From Iris pallida (taxonomy: Eukaryota > Streptophyta > Magnoliopsida > Asparagales > Iridaceae): DNA of 64,000 bases. The position numbers and the translations under genes were made by a program. The DNA is taken from contig JANAVB010023996.1 of NCBI GenBank assembly GCA_029216955.1, positions 13,169,212 through 13,233,211 of the forward strand, in the 5' to 3' direction. Numbering within the stretch: the stretch's first letter is position 1; every line of letters starts with the position of its first letter. The notes beneath the pieces are model-generated. The model did not search any database. It saw only the letters and a list, made by a program, of their open reading frames with translations, and was not told the origin of the DNA. This document shows positions 47,538-59,948 of this stretch, piece after piece.

Positions 47538-49516
47538 AATATTAATCATAAAGAAAAGCTGATTTTTGTTCAACCAAATTCTGTTTATAATTATATAATA
47601 TATGCTTCCATTTGCCGCTTACTGAACACACACATATCAATATAATACAGAACATCACAAACATCAAAGAAGTATATAATACACATAAATTTTATATTAA
47701 CAAATACGCGTTTGTGCACCGCAAACATCCAACATATATCCAAATAAAATAAAACATATGGTTTTTGGACAATATCTTAAACATCCAAAACCTATATATA
47801 CAAGTAAACCAAAATACATGGCACCTTGCCTAACTATATAAGAAAATATTTGAACTCGAAGCACATCCCATCAAAGCCTTTATTTTCGATGTAGTTCCTA
47901 AGAGAAACAAAAGCAAGTTACCAATTGATAATAAAATCATGAATATGGTGTAGAATTGTAATGGAAGTTCTTTTAGAGGAAATGATATAAGAAAACCATA
48001 TTAGATCGATCCAGTCACATATTTTCAGTAAACAATATGTTATATCATAATAGAGAATGCAATAATAAAGAATTTACTTACTCTCTCACATTATTAATTT
48101 TGAGGTCGTTGTTGTTAACTACCAACCTTACACTCATATGAATATCCTCCCTACATAATTAGGCACTCAGACTTAAAAATATGGAAACAAACTTTGATAA
48201 ACAAGACAATCTGAGGTGTCCTTAGTTTTTAAAACAATTACAACAATTTGAGGTTAGACTTTCTAAGAGTACAAATCTATGACATATTATAATTATGCTT
48301 CAGTATTTGCATAATATGGAGATAATCTATACATATATATCAAGATCGAAGTTCTAATAGGACTAACAACATATAGTTCTAACAGGACTAACAACATACG
48401 TGTGTGCATTCATGGGTATATCCCTCTATCTATCAGATAGTCATGCAAAAGTTCCCCAACAATTATAGAACAATAAAAAGAATTGCATCTCACTAGAACA
48501 CATCTTATTATCTTTTTCCTTCATTCGGGCTCTTCTCAGTCTAGAGGCAATTTGAAGGATTACTCTTACAGTTGTAAGAGCTTAAACTGACCCAACAACC
48601 AATAAGTGCTATCTGTAGTAATTCAAATTCAAATTTTTTTGACGTTTCAACAAAATTATGAGGACACTTCAACAATACAAGAAGGACACTTCAACAATAC
48701 AAGAAAGACACTTTTAGAAAAAGATAATATACATTTTGACTAAATTTGAGGCAAAAATTGGAGTAGAAGCATGTTTTAGGATGTGGTGGACATTAAAATT
48801 CAACAAATATGCTTCTAAGAGAAGAATCTAATGAATAGAAAAGATTAAAACCATTAAACTTCCATGAAACTTTACCAATGGTTGTTATATGACCCAAGAA
48901 AGATTTATGTGAGATGGAGAGCAATGAAACAAGCAGCTCGATTGCAAAGAAGAATTTCATTATTGGGAACATGGGCTAGGTCTTCACTATATGCAACACA
49001 TGCCTCTGCAAAAACTAGCACCAGAATCCAATAGATAAGCATTGTAGCGATACAATAGAGTTTTTCAAAGCTAGTCATCTGTTCATACTTGTATACCCCC
49101 ATGAAGCAATCAAGTATGTGATTAAATAATTTAGCACGCCCTCATAGTAAAAGTCAAAAAAAGATGATTCCAACAACATAGAAGCTATTGAAGTCCCTAG
49201 TTCATTTTGCATTCAGGACATCATTATTGAGTTCACATCTTAATAATACATCATGATATAACTGATATAATAAAAAGAAACAACTTTTTACATCACTAAG
49301 AAATAAAATAAGCTATGAAAAAGAAAAGGAGAATCCAAGATGATAAATAACATATACTTCTCATTCAGAATACCAGAAATTTAATAAATGGGCATCAAAG
49401 AATTAAACCAAATACTATATAACTAGCAATCAAAAACTCATTTGCATTCATAACATCAAAAATTTCAATCTGGGTCTTAATATTGCATCATAAAATCAAT
49501 AACATTATTAACAAAT
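47538..49516. other. AT-rich non-coding stretch
   Basis: No gene recognised. A short tandem repeat of GACACTTCAACAATACAAGA occurs at 48662-48715. The minus-strand 65-codon frame at 48905-49102 has a hydrophobic stretch but no known motif or support. Confidence 0.55.
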
Positions 49517-52454
49517 TGTCACGACCCGCACCCGATTTAGGGGTACGAGGACGTGGGTACGTCAAGCCTACATCGTCGTATCGGTGGTAGAACGCTATAT
49601 AGGTCGTCTATAATATCTAACATCTAACAATGATGAAATATATAACTCAATCACAATTCTAAAGTAAGATAAGCACAATAATTTGATAGAAGATAATGAA
49701 GATAAATTCTGGATAGTAGCATGAGTTCACAATAGAAATAAGTCTACAAGTCCAAATAATAATACATATCCTGAAATAATATAACAGACCAAATGCATGT
49801 AAAAATCTGGAGAGAAATCCAGCAAAACCTAGCTAAATAACTAAGTCACTACTGGAGGTGCCCTCTACGGGCACCGGATCTACGGACAACTCCTGAGAAA
49901 TATCCTCATCTATCCCCGACCCATAGTAAGTCGGACAAAAGGCCTCTAGGTCCTCTGAAAAATAACATCCAGTCAAGATTGGAGCAAAGTACAAATACTA
50001 ACAGTAGTTTCATTAAATTGACAAGGGCTATAATAAATAGTATATAATGAGGTACATGATGGATAACAAAACTTAATAGTAAGAAGTAAAGGCTAAGCAG
50101 GTAATCACATCATGGTATGTGAATATGTAAGTAAAACTAAAATATGATGTATCACAGGTATTCTGAATGTAACATGCAATCTGGCCGGTGCTCTGAGATA
50201 TTAGAGTGTTATGTGATCCGCTTGGGTCAAGATCTGTAACACCCTGTTTTCTGAAATTGGGGATGTTTGAAAATTTATTATTTTTATTATTTATTAGTGG
50301 TATTTTAGTCATGGTATGATTTTCTGGTGATTTCAGTTAAGTTAAACCATTTCTAAAGTCATGCTAAGTCATGACTTATGACTTTGTGATTTTGGTTAAT
50401 ATAACTTAGTGTAAACCCTAGTTTTCTCTAACCTAGAAGTTGCCGTGCCCATGAGAGCTTAGCCATAGGCTTAGAACACCAAATTAGTAATTTTTAGCCT
50501 AAAGGGTATTTTGGTAATTTTCTAGGATTTATTTGGAATTATTTGGATTTATGTGATTTATTATTATTTAATTAATTGATTAGTGTCATGTTAGTTACTA
50601 ACCTAGTTTAGCCCTAATCTAGATGTTAGTCATGACCTAGAGACTAAGTTAGATGGGTTTAACTAAAGTAATGTTAGAGCTAAATATCTAGATATTTCAT
50701 GTTAGATATTTACATTAGATATTTTATTTAGATATTTTACATAAAGTTATGTAGAATGAATCCTAGCCATAGGATAGCTTTGAAACTTGTTGGAGAGCCC
50801 ACAACCATTGATCCTAACCCTAAACCAACCCCCATGGCCGGCCAAGCATGCCCCCCCCCTATATGAACACCCCCATCTTCACAAAGAGCCTCATTTTCAA
50901 TGTATTGAAAACCCATTTTTCCCTCAACTTCACAAAGCCATAACTTCTTCATTCCTTCACCAAATTGAGCCCCGTTTGTTGCGTTGGAACCCCCTACACT
51001 TGAGGATGCTAAAGGAGGCTTAGTAGCAAGGTTGCACAAGGATTTGGACACCCCAAAGTGAAGAGGAAACCCCCCCTAGAAGGTTGATTTTCATGATTTT
51101 GCACATATAGGTAAAGTGTTCTAAACCCTATCAAAATAGTGATTTCTCTTCATGGTTGCATGCATTAGGATACCATGGTCATGTAGGTCAAGTTTGGTAG
51201 GATTTTTATGTGGTTTGGTGTCCGTATCGGACACGTATCTATGTTTGAAACTAGGTGTTTGGTGAAATGCCACATAGAACATTTTGTTAATGTTTTTAAA
51301 ACAAAATTGATATTTGGGTAGCCCTAGATCCCTAGGTCACTTTTCCACTTGACTGAGCACAAAATAGGACACGTTTCGGGTCCAAATTGGACACGAAATC
51401 ACTGATTTCAGCACACACTGACACACTGTAAAACCTAACTGTTTGATGCTGTGTATTGTGTCCACACCCATTGTGGACACAATACAGACACGAGGACACA
51501 AACCTAGACCCTAGGCCGACCCCCTGACACGAGCACGTGGCCCCACGTGCCCCGTGTGGAGCACACGACCCCTCGACACGCGCGCACGAGACTGTGCAGC
51601 CTCCCCTGCTTCCAGACTTCTCGTGCGGACACGACACGCGACGTGGACACACGAAACTTGGCCTGAGGGTTGGGGCAGTGTCTGACACACCCCTCCCAAA
51701 GTTTCAGACACGTTGGTGTCGTGTCGAGTGAGAAATCACACTCGCAATGACCCTACACTATACTGCGCACACACGTATCAGAGCTACTGATACGTGCTCG
51801 TATCTCGGACACGGACACACGTGGACACAAATCAGGACCGTGGACACCTAGGGGACCCCTAGGCGAACCTTCCCCCATGAGCACGAGACACGACGTGTCT
51901 TGTGTCGTGAGTACGAGACACACAAACATCAGTCCTTCGCGTGCCCTAGATTTTACCTGATTTTGATTTTTGCGTGTCCGACACACCAAAACGTGTCGTG
52001 GTCGTGTCTCAGGCACCTAGGACACTAGTATAGACCCTACCCTACCATTACCAACCAATGGACACTAACCTTAGTTCGATTTTGTGGTTCGAAATCGAAT
52101 TACCCCCAAAACCTGGGTAAAACCCAATTCCAGATTTCTGGAATTTATTCCAGTTTTTCCAAAACCAATTTCAATTGCCATTTTATGCATTTTTATACAT
52201 GTTATTATATGTTTTTAGTATGTATACGTATTGTATATATGTATGTGAGGGTGTATGAGGGATTAGGGTGTGTATACATGTGTATATATGTGTATATACA
52301 CATGTGTGTATGTGTGACAGTGTGTGTGTGTTTGTGTGTGGTAGTGTGTGTGTGTTGTGTGTGATTGTGTGTGTGTTCAGTCACTGTTAAGTGACTGAAC
52401 AGGGACACCCCCCCCAAGACCTGATTCCCCCTCTCTCTACACTCTCTTTACCCC

Positions 52455-52780
52455 TCTCTTTATATATATAATATATATATAGGTTGTGTATATATATAGA
52501 TATATATATATATATATATACATATATATATGATATATATATATTTTACTAGATCAAATATAGGTTATATATATGGATATGGTATTGGGTTGATATATAT
52601 ATATATAGAAATATATATGTGTGGTTATATATATTGATATAAATATTGTTTATATATTGGGTATATATATTATGTATATATATAGTGTATATATATATGT
52701 GGTATTATATAGAGGGTATATATATATGTTATATATATATAGTGGATATATATATATATATATATGAGGATATATAGTGG

Positions 52781-52875
<95 letters not shown>
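52455..52875. repeat. (TA)n-rich tract in LARD1 5' LTR (second copy about 59530-59943)
   Basis: Interrupted then uninterrupted TA repeats; run length differs slightly between the two LTRs, as expected of microsatellite slippage after insertion. Confidence 0.95.
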
Positions 52876-52877
<2 letters not shown>

Positions 52878-53244
52878 TGGTATTGCCTATAGAAAACTAT
52901 ATAGATCCCTATATATGGTATTTAGATATTATAGCCCATGGTTATGTATATAGGTATCTATATATTGGTATATGTATATTGTATATAGGTATAGATATGG
53001 ATACCTATATTGAGAGCCCAAGAGACACTAGCCTACGGCCTATGGCCCATGACTAATGAGTTAGACCTGACCTTAGGCCTATTAGACCTAGTTAGACTAC
53101 AAGTTTGACCATGGTTGACCAAAGTCAACTATAGGTCAAACCTTAACCAAATTGACCTAGAAATAGTTGGATGGACTCTAAATGACTTGGTGACCTAAGT
53201 TTGACTAAACCCTAGACTATTGACTAGTTGGTTTAGACTTTGAC

Positions 53245-53253
53245 CTATATAAG
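53245..53253 (+). promoter_or_regulatory. Putative TATA box in the LARD1 LTR
   Basis: CTATATAAG, followed by GGTATT, lies in the region of clustered TTGAC motifs and recurs at 60315-60323. No transcript evidence is available. Confidence 0.4.
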
Positions 53254-55066
53254 GGTATTATTTATGACTTGGTTATATAGATAGCCCTATATAGAGTGAA
53301 GATATGCATGGGGTAAAGTAGGATACTTAGATTTGAGTCTTGATTGAGTTAGACTATGGTTTAGCTTGATCATAAGATTAAGTTTGGTGTTGTACTATAT
53401 ATATTTATATGTGATGTACTTGTATAGGAAGTTGGTTATACCTTAGCCTTATAGAATGGTATCCAAGGTATCCTAAAACAGGTTAGCCTATGGTTAGTTA
53501 AGTAACCTTATAGAGTTTGACTTAAATAGTTGACCCTTGACCTAATTACCCTGTTAACTAGTCTATGACCAACCAAAACCTTAGTTGGTCTAAGTTTGAT
53601 CTAGACTTGATCCAGATTGATCATGTTGACTAGTATTTGACTAGTTTGATTAGAGTGTTGACCAGGAGTTGACTTCAACCTAGATTAAACTTGTTTGACC
53701 TTGTTTGATCTTGTTTAACCTTATTTGACTTAGTGTGACTTCCTGTGACCTAGTTTGACTATTAGAGTTGACCAAGAGTTGACTTTTGACCAGATTGACC
53801 TAGAATCATGTAGTGTGCATTGTATACTTTATTTTTACCATTGTGGATACATTGTGACTTGTATTGCTCTGATTAGGAGCCCTACACCTCTCTTCAGGCA
53901 GTACATCCTCTTCAGACATTCAGTTATCAGGCGAGTACATTCTCTGACCGTTTCATACTTGTTCAGGCTTTACTTCTTGCTCTAGATTACTTTACTTGTT
54001 GTTGTCACGTTGGTAACACGGATTGGTACTATATGGATCTTTACATGAGATGTTATCCCCTCGAGAGCATCGGGTACTTCATGTTATGTGTGTTTCACTA
54101 TCATCATGTACTCCCATGCTTCTATTATTCATGTGCACTCATGTGATCATGTACTCTCATGTTTACTGAGCCCTCATGTATACTATCATGTGCATCCTTT
54201 CATGGGCCCCATGTGATATCATGTATAATAACGTAACTTGTATAGATCCTTGTGTATTGATTGGGGAAACGGGGGAGTAGAAGTGGACATGTGAATAATT
54301 CCAAAGTAGTCATGTGCAAACTCAGTAGATCATGTATAAATTCTAGCCATTCACATGCCTATCTTGTACTCTACATCACTAGTCACTACAGTTCTTTATA
54401 TACAGTAGATATTTAATTACAGCTATCTCTTTTACAGCGTACATTTCCTTTCAGCAGTTCATGTATCTTACTCTATTGCCTGTATCGTATTTCCTAACCT
54501 GATATGCACTGCGTGAGATGTATTGTACTCGTTCCCGTCCTGATTGGACCTGTTGAAAATATTACAGAGGATGAGGATGAGGCCTGGTGTCTACCTATTT
54601 TGGAGCAGGACTAGATGATACTTATGTTGTGGACCCCCAGCAGGATCCACCTGCAGCTGAGGATGTTGTTCCAGTAGTCTAGACCAGTTTAGTCTAGACA
54701 GTCTTTCTATATTTACTTTTTGTCTCACATTCTGAGTTGTATTTTGAGATGTGGAGATGTATAGACTCTTAGACTTATTGTATTATGAGTTGACATTCTG
54801 ATGTTATGTTATCCTAGACACTTAGTCTTAATTCATCTATGCTATGGTTCTCCTTGAGTTACTATCTATCTGTTCTTCATTCTTCTACCTTAGATGTGAT
54901 TGAGACTATATGTTGTGATGTTACCTCCATTCGGAGAGTATGAACTGTACAGGTACCTTTATACTGTTAGATGATTTACCTAGGACAGCGTTCTACCGCC
55001 GATACTGCGGCGTAGGCTGGACGTACCCACTTCTCGTGCCCTTACTCTAGGGTGCGGGTCGTGACA

Positions 55067-57304
55067 CGTTTTTAGTGGTGGCCCATGCAGGTCGAGTTTA
55101 TGTAGTGGTATTCGAACTAGAGTATCACTACAGCCTGCGATAGGATTAGAGGAATAGGCTTAGAGAGAATGGATACTCAATCACTGCTAGGATACTTTGA
55201 GAGATTCCTGGGATGACCCTTGAGAATCTCATTTGAAATTACGATTTAAACTCCTTTTTCCTTGATTAAATTTGATTTTGGAGGATTCACTGTAGAACTT
55301 TGAATCCTGGTGTTAGTTGATAATTTTAAAATTTTTGTAGTTGTTGATTTTAATTTCTTAGTGTTAGATTAATATCTTTTATTTTAGGGTACTCAATCAC
55401 ATTTATGAGAAAACTCTTATCTGTTTCTTGCCATCTAATCCTCTTGCTAATTGCTTTTCATTGAAATGAACTGTCCCCTCTATTTTTGCATCTTGCTCAA
55501 CTCCTACTACCAATCTATGTGACTGTAACCCAAACCTGACTTACTCGACATTTTCCTCAAATAAAGACTTATTGAGACCTTCTAACCTTGACCCTTGATT
55601 GGTCGAACCCTAAATATATTCATCTAGTAGCCTATCTATCCTTAGGACTGTGTTCCTAAATTATTTACTGGATTCCTGATTAATTTTATTTCATTGGTTA
55701 ATTTGATCTTCTTCAATTTTTGCATCAATTATCACGTCTTGAACCCCCACTTTTTATTCTAGATCATTGGACGTCCTTTACCATGACTTAGGTATTCAGA
55801 GTATAATACTAGCTGTTACCTTCCAACAAACTTCACATGTAAGACCTAGACTAGCCTACCTTCATGTAGGTATTCCATGTCCTACAAAAACCCGTCTCCT
55901 TGTACTCCATTATCTTGATATGATTTTCTGGTCAAATGGCTAAACTATAACCTCTACCATGATACTAAATTAATTCTTATTTCAATTAGAGATCCACCTT
56001 GGCTCAATTCTTTCGACCTGGCATGTGATGGTGTTCTGCTTGAACCCTCAAATACTTAACCTTGTACCTTACCTTGAATGCTTGACCCGATTGGTTAAGA
56101 ATCTTGGACTATGTATCTTCTTTCATCATTTCCACCCTTACTTATATCTTATGCTATGAATTTATCCTTAGTTTTATAAGCTTATCCTTTTTCGAGCTTG
56201 ATCATGATATATTTTATTGGGTGCGCACCCACTAACATATTGTCTAATCAGAACCGGCGCATGATGGTCTGATCAACCTATTGCGTTTTGGTTCGCTTTT
56301 TCATATATTAATCTACGTGGATGGAGACATAATTAAACTTGCCCTAGAATCTTATCCGCAACAGCCTTGACAATTTTCCTTGGAATTATTTCATCACCTA
56401 TGAACCTCATATTCATATCCAGTTGGATTAAATTTAATCATGACCTGGATCTTCATCATTGGATGCTCGTGCTCATACTCGATTTCATTGATTTTCCACC
56501 CTGCCCAAATCTCAATTTATCCTGAAATTGATCAACTTAGATCGTGTCAAGACAAAAATCTATTTGTGATTGTTTGTACCTAAATTTTCAATTTTCTCTT
56601 TATGGAATGGTAACTTTAATGATTCTCACTTGTTAATGACCCATTTTTATATAGGATGGTAGACGACCCTATAGCCTTGATGATTGTTGTTTCCTTACCT
56701 TCCCAAATTGGACACCTTAGATTGCTTGTACGTATTGATACCATAGGACAGTATTGATCTAGAATGACTAGTGCACCTAGATGAGACCACATACTGTTCC
56801 ATTTAACCTGTCCCCCTGGTACCACTATTTCATCACGATTTTTGGTTCAATGTAGGCCATAAGACCTTTCCCACTCTAAATTTTGATCACCGTAGACACG
56901 TTACCGTCACTTTTAAATTTGGAGCATAAGACTAGTTGTTTTCTCAAAACTAATTTCACATACATGACCTAGACATGACATACTACACCCATGACCTTAG
57001 TGTCCCACTCAGGCATACCATTGTGTGCTTCATTTGCTTAGTACGATTTTCCTGACCCGAGGCTCCATCCTGATTTACCCCATGGAGTTACTTTTGGCTT
57101 CGATTTGACTTAAGAACACCTTATGACCTAAAACTGCCAACCAATTTTTGGACATGACCCAGTATAGGTCTACTACCCATATTTTGCTTGTTGACCTTGT
57201 ATGTTGCCTAGGTAGTGGCTTCGTCCCTGATTGTTGGAGGTTGACCTAGGAGGAGTACGATCATCTAAATTTCGAGGACGAAATTATTTTAAGGTGGGTA
57301 GACT
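55067..57304 (+). other. LARD1 non-coding interior
   Basis: 2238 bp. It begins CGTTTTTAGTGGTGGCCCAT with GCAGGTC, the block also found beside the Gy1 and LARD2 LTRs, and ends with the polypurine region. No frame longer than 69 codons and no transposon protein motif is visible. TTTCGAGGACGAAATTA at the end matches the position where chromovirus pol normally ends, so it may be a relic of a coding ancestor. Confidence 0.85.
57270..57304 (+). promoter_or_regulatory. LARD1 polypurine tract region
   Basis: TTTCGAGGACGAAATTATTT is followed by AAGGTGGGTAGACT, directly before the LTR start TGTAACACCC. Same layout as Gy1 and LARD2. Confidence 0.7.
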
Positions 57305-59849
57305 TGTAACACCCTGTTTTCTGAAATTGGGGATTTTTGAAAATTTATTATTTTTATTATTTATTAGTGGTATTTTAGTCATGGTATGATTTTCTGGTGA
57401 TTTCAGTTAAGTTAAACCATTTCTAAAGTCATGCTAAGTCATGACTTATGACTTTGTGATTTTGGTTAATATAACTTAGTGTAAACCCTAGTTTTCTCTA
57501 ACCTAGAAGTTGCCATGCCCATGAGAGCTTAGCCATAGGCTTAGAACACCAAATTAGTGATTTTTAGCCTAAAGGATATTTTGGTAATTTTCTAGGATTT
57601 ATTTGGAATTATTTGGATTTATGTGATTTATTATTATTTAATTAATTGATTAGTGTCATGTTAGTTACTAACCTAGTTTAGCCCTAATCTAGATGTTAGT
57701 CATGACCTAGAGACTAAGTTAGATGGGTTTAACTAAAGTAATGTTAGAGCTAAATATCTAGATATTTCATGTTAGATATTTACATTAGATATTTTATTTA
57801 GATATTTTACATAAAGTTATGTAGAATGAATCCTAGCCATAGGATAGCTTTGAAACTTGTTGGAGAGCCCACAACCATTGATCCTAACCCTAAACCAACC
57901 CCCATGGCCGGCCAAGCATGCCCCCCCTATATGAACACCCCCATCTTCACAAAGAGCCTCATTTTCAATGTATTGAAAACCCATTTTTCCCTCAACTTCA
58001 CAAAGCCATAACTTCTTCATTCCTTCACCAAATTGAGCCCCGTTTGTTGCGTTGGAACCCCCTACACTTGAGGATGCTAAAGGAGGCTTAGTAGCAAGGT
58101 TGCACAAGGATTTGGACACCCCAAAGTGAAGAGGAAACCCCCCCTAGAAGGTTGATTTTCATGATTTTGCACATATAGGTAAAGTATTCTAAACCCTATC
58201 AAAATAGTGATTTCTCTTCATGGTTGCATGCATTAGGATACCATGGTCATGTAGGTCAAGTTTGGTAGGATTTTTATGTGGTTTGGTGTCCGTATCGGAC
58301 ACGTATCTATGTTTGAAACTAGGTGTTTGGTGAAATGCCACATAGAACATTTTGTTAATGTTTTTAAAACAAAATTGATATTTGGGTAGCCCTAGATCCC
58401 TAGGTCACTTTTCCACTTGACTGAGCACAAAACAGGACACGTTTCGTGTCCAAATTGGACACGAAATCACTGATTTCAGCACACACTGACACACTGTAAA
58501 ACCTAACTGTTTGATGCTGTGTATTGTGTCTACACCCATTGTGGACACAATACAGACACGAGGACACAAACCTAGACCCTAGGCCGACCCCCTGACACGA
58601 GCACGTGGCCCCACGTGCCCCGTGTGGAGCACACGACCCCTCGACACGCGCGCACGAGACTGTGCAGCCTCCCCTGCTACCAGACTTCTCGTGCGGACAC
58701 GACACGCGACGTGGACACACGAAACTTTGCCTGAGGGTTGGGGCAGTGTCTGACACACCCCTCCCAAAGTTTCAGACACGTTGGTGTCGTGTCGAGTGAG
58801 AAATCACACTCGCAATGACCCTACACTATACTGCGCACACACGTATCAGAGCTACTGATACGTGCTCGTATCTCGGACACGGACACACATGGACACAAAT
58901 CAGGACCGTGGACACCTAGGGGACCCCTAGGCGAACCTTCCCCCATGAGCACGAGACACGACGTATCTTGTGTCGTGAGTACGAGACACACAAACATCAG
59001 CCCTTCGCGTGCCCTAGATTTTACCTGATTTTGATTTTTGCGTGTCCGACACACCAAAACGTGTCGTGGTCGTGTCTCAGGCACCTAGGACACTAGTATA
59101 GACCCTACCCTACCATTACCAACCAATGGACACTAACCTTAGTTCGATTTTGTGGTTCGAAATCGAATTACCCCCAAAACCTGGATAAAACCCAATTCCA
59201 GATTTTTGGAATTTATTCCAGTTTTTCCAAAACCAATTTCAATTGCCATTTTATGCATTTTTATACATGTTATTATATGTTTTTAGTATGTATACGTATT
59301 GTATATATGTATGTGAGGGTGTATGAGGGATTAGGGTGTGTATACATGTGTATATATGTGTATATACACATGTGTGTATGTGTGACAGTGTGTGTGTGTG
59401 TTTGTGTGTGGCAGTGTGTGTGTGTTGTGTGGATTGTGTGTGTGTTCAGTCACTGTTAAGTGACTGAACAGGGACACCCCCCCCAAGACCTGATTCCCCC
59501 TCTCTCTACACTCTCTTTACCCCTCTCTTTATATATATAATATATATATAGGTTGTGTATATATATAGATATATATATATATACATATATATATGATATA
59601 TATATATATTTTACTAGATCAAATATAGGTTATATATATGGATATGGTATTGGGTTGATATATATATATATATAGGAATATATATGTGTGGTTATATATA
59701 TTGATATAAATATTGTTTATATATTGGGTATATATATTATGTATATATATAGTGTATATATATATGTGGTATTATATATAGAGGGTATATATATATGTTA
59801 TATATATATAGTGGATATATATATATATATATATGAGGATATATAGTGG

Positions 59850-59948
<99 letters not shown>

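Larger units (their letters stand above)
50235..55066 (+). repeat. LARD1 5' LTR
   Basis: 4832 bp. It holds a GACAC/GTGTC-rich GC-rich block (51220-52030) with two CACGTG boxes (51534-51539, 51544-51549), a GT-rich microsatellite (52250-52380), long (TA)n (52455-52875), about 22 TTGAC/GTCAA motifs (53100-53800), a CTATATAAG box (53245-53253) and the shared core GAGATGTTATCCCC near 54047. Open frames of up to 118 codons are duplicated in both LTRs but have no known homology. Confidence 0.95.

Noticed and set aside
50737..51711. Open frames of 66-118 codons duplicated at 57817-58779
   Set aside because: They recur only because they lie in both LARD1 LTRs. No known motif, and the codon pattern reflects GACAC/GTGTC repeats.
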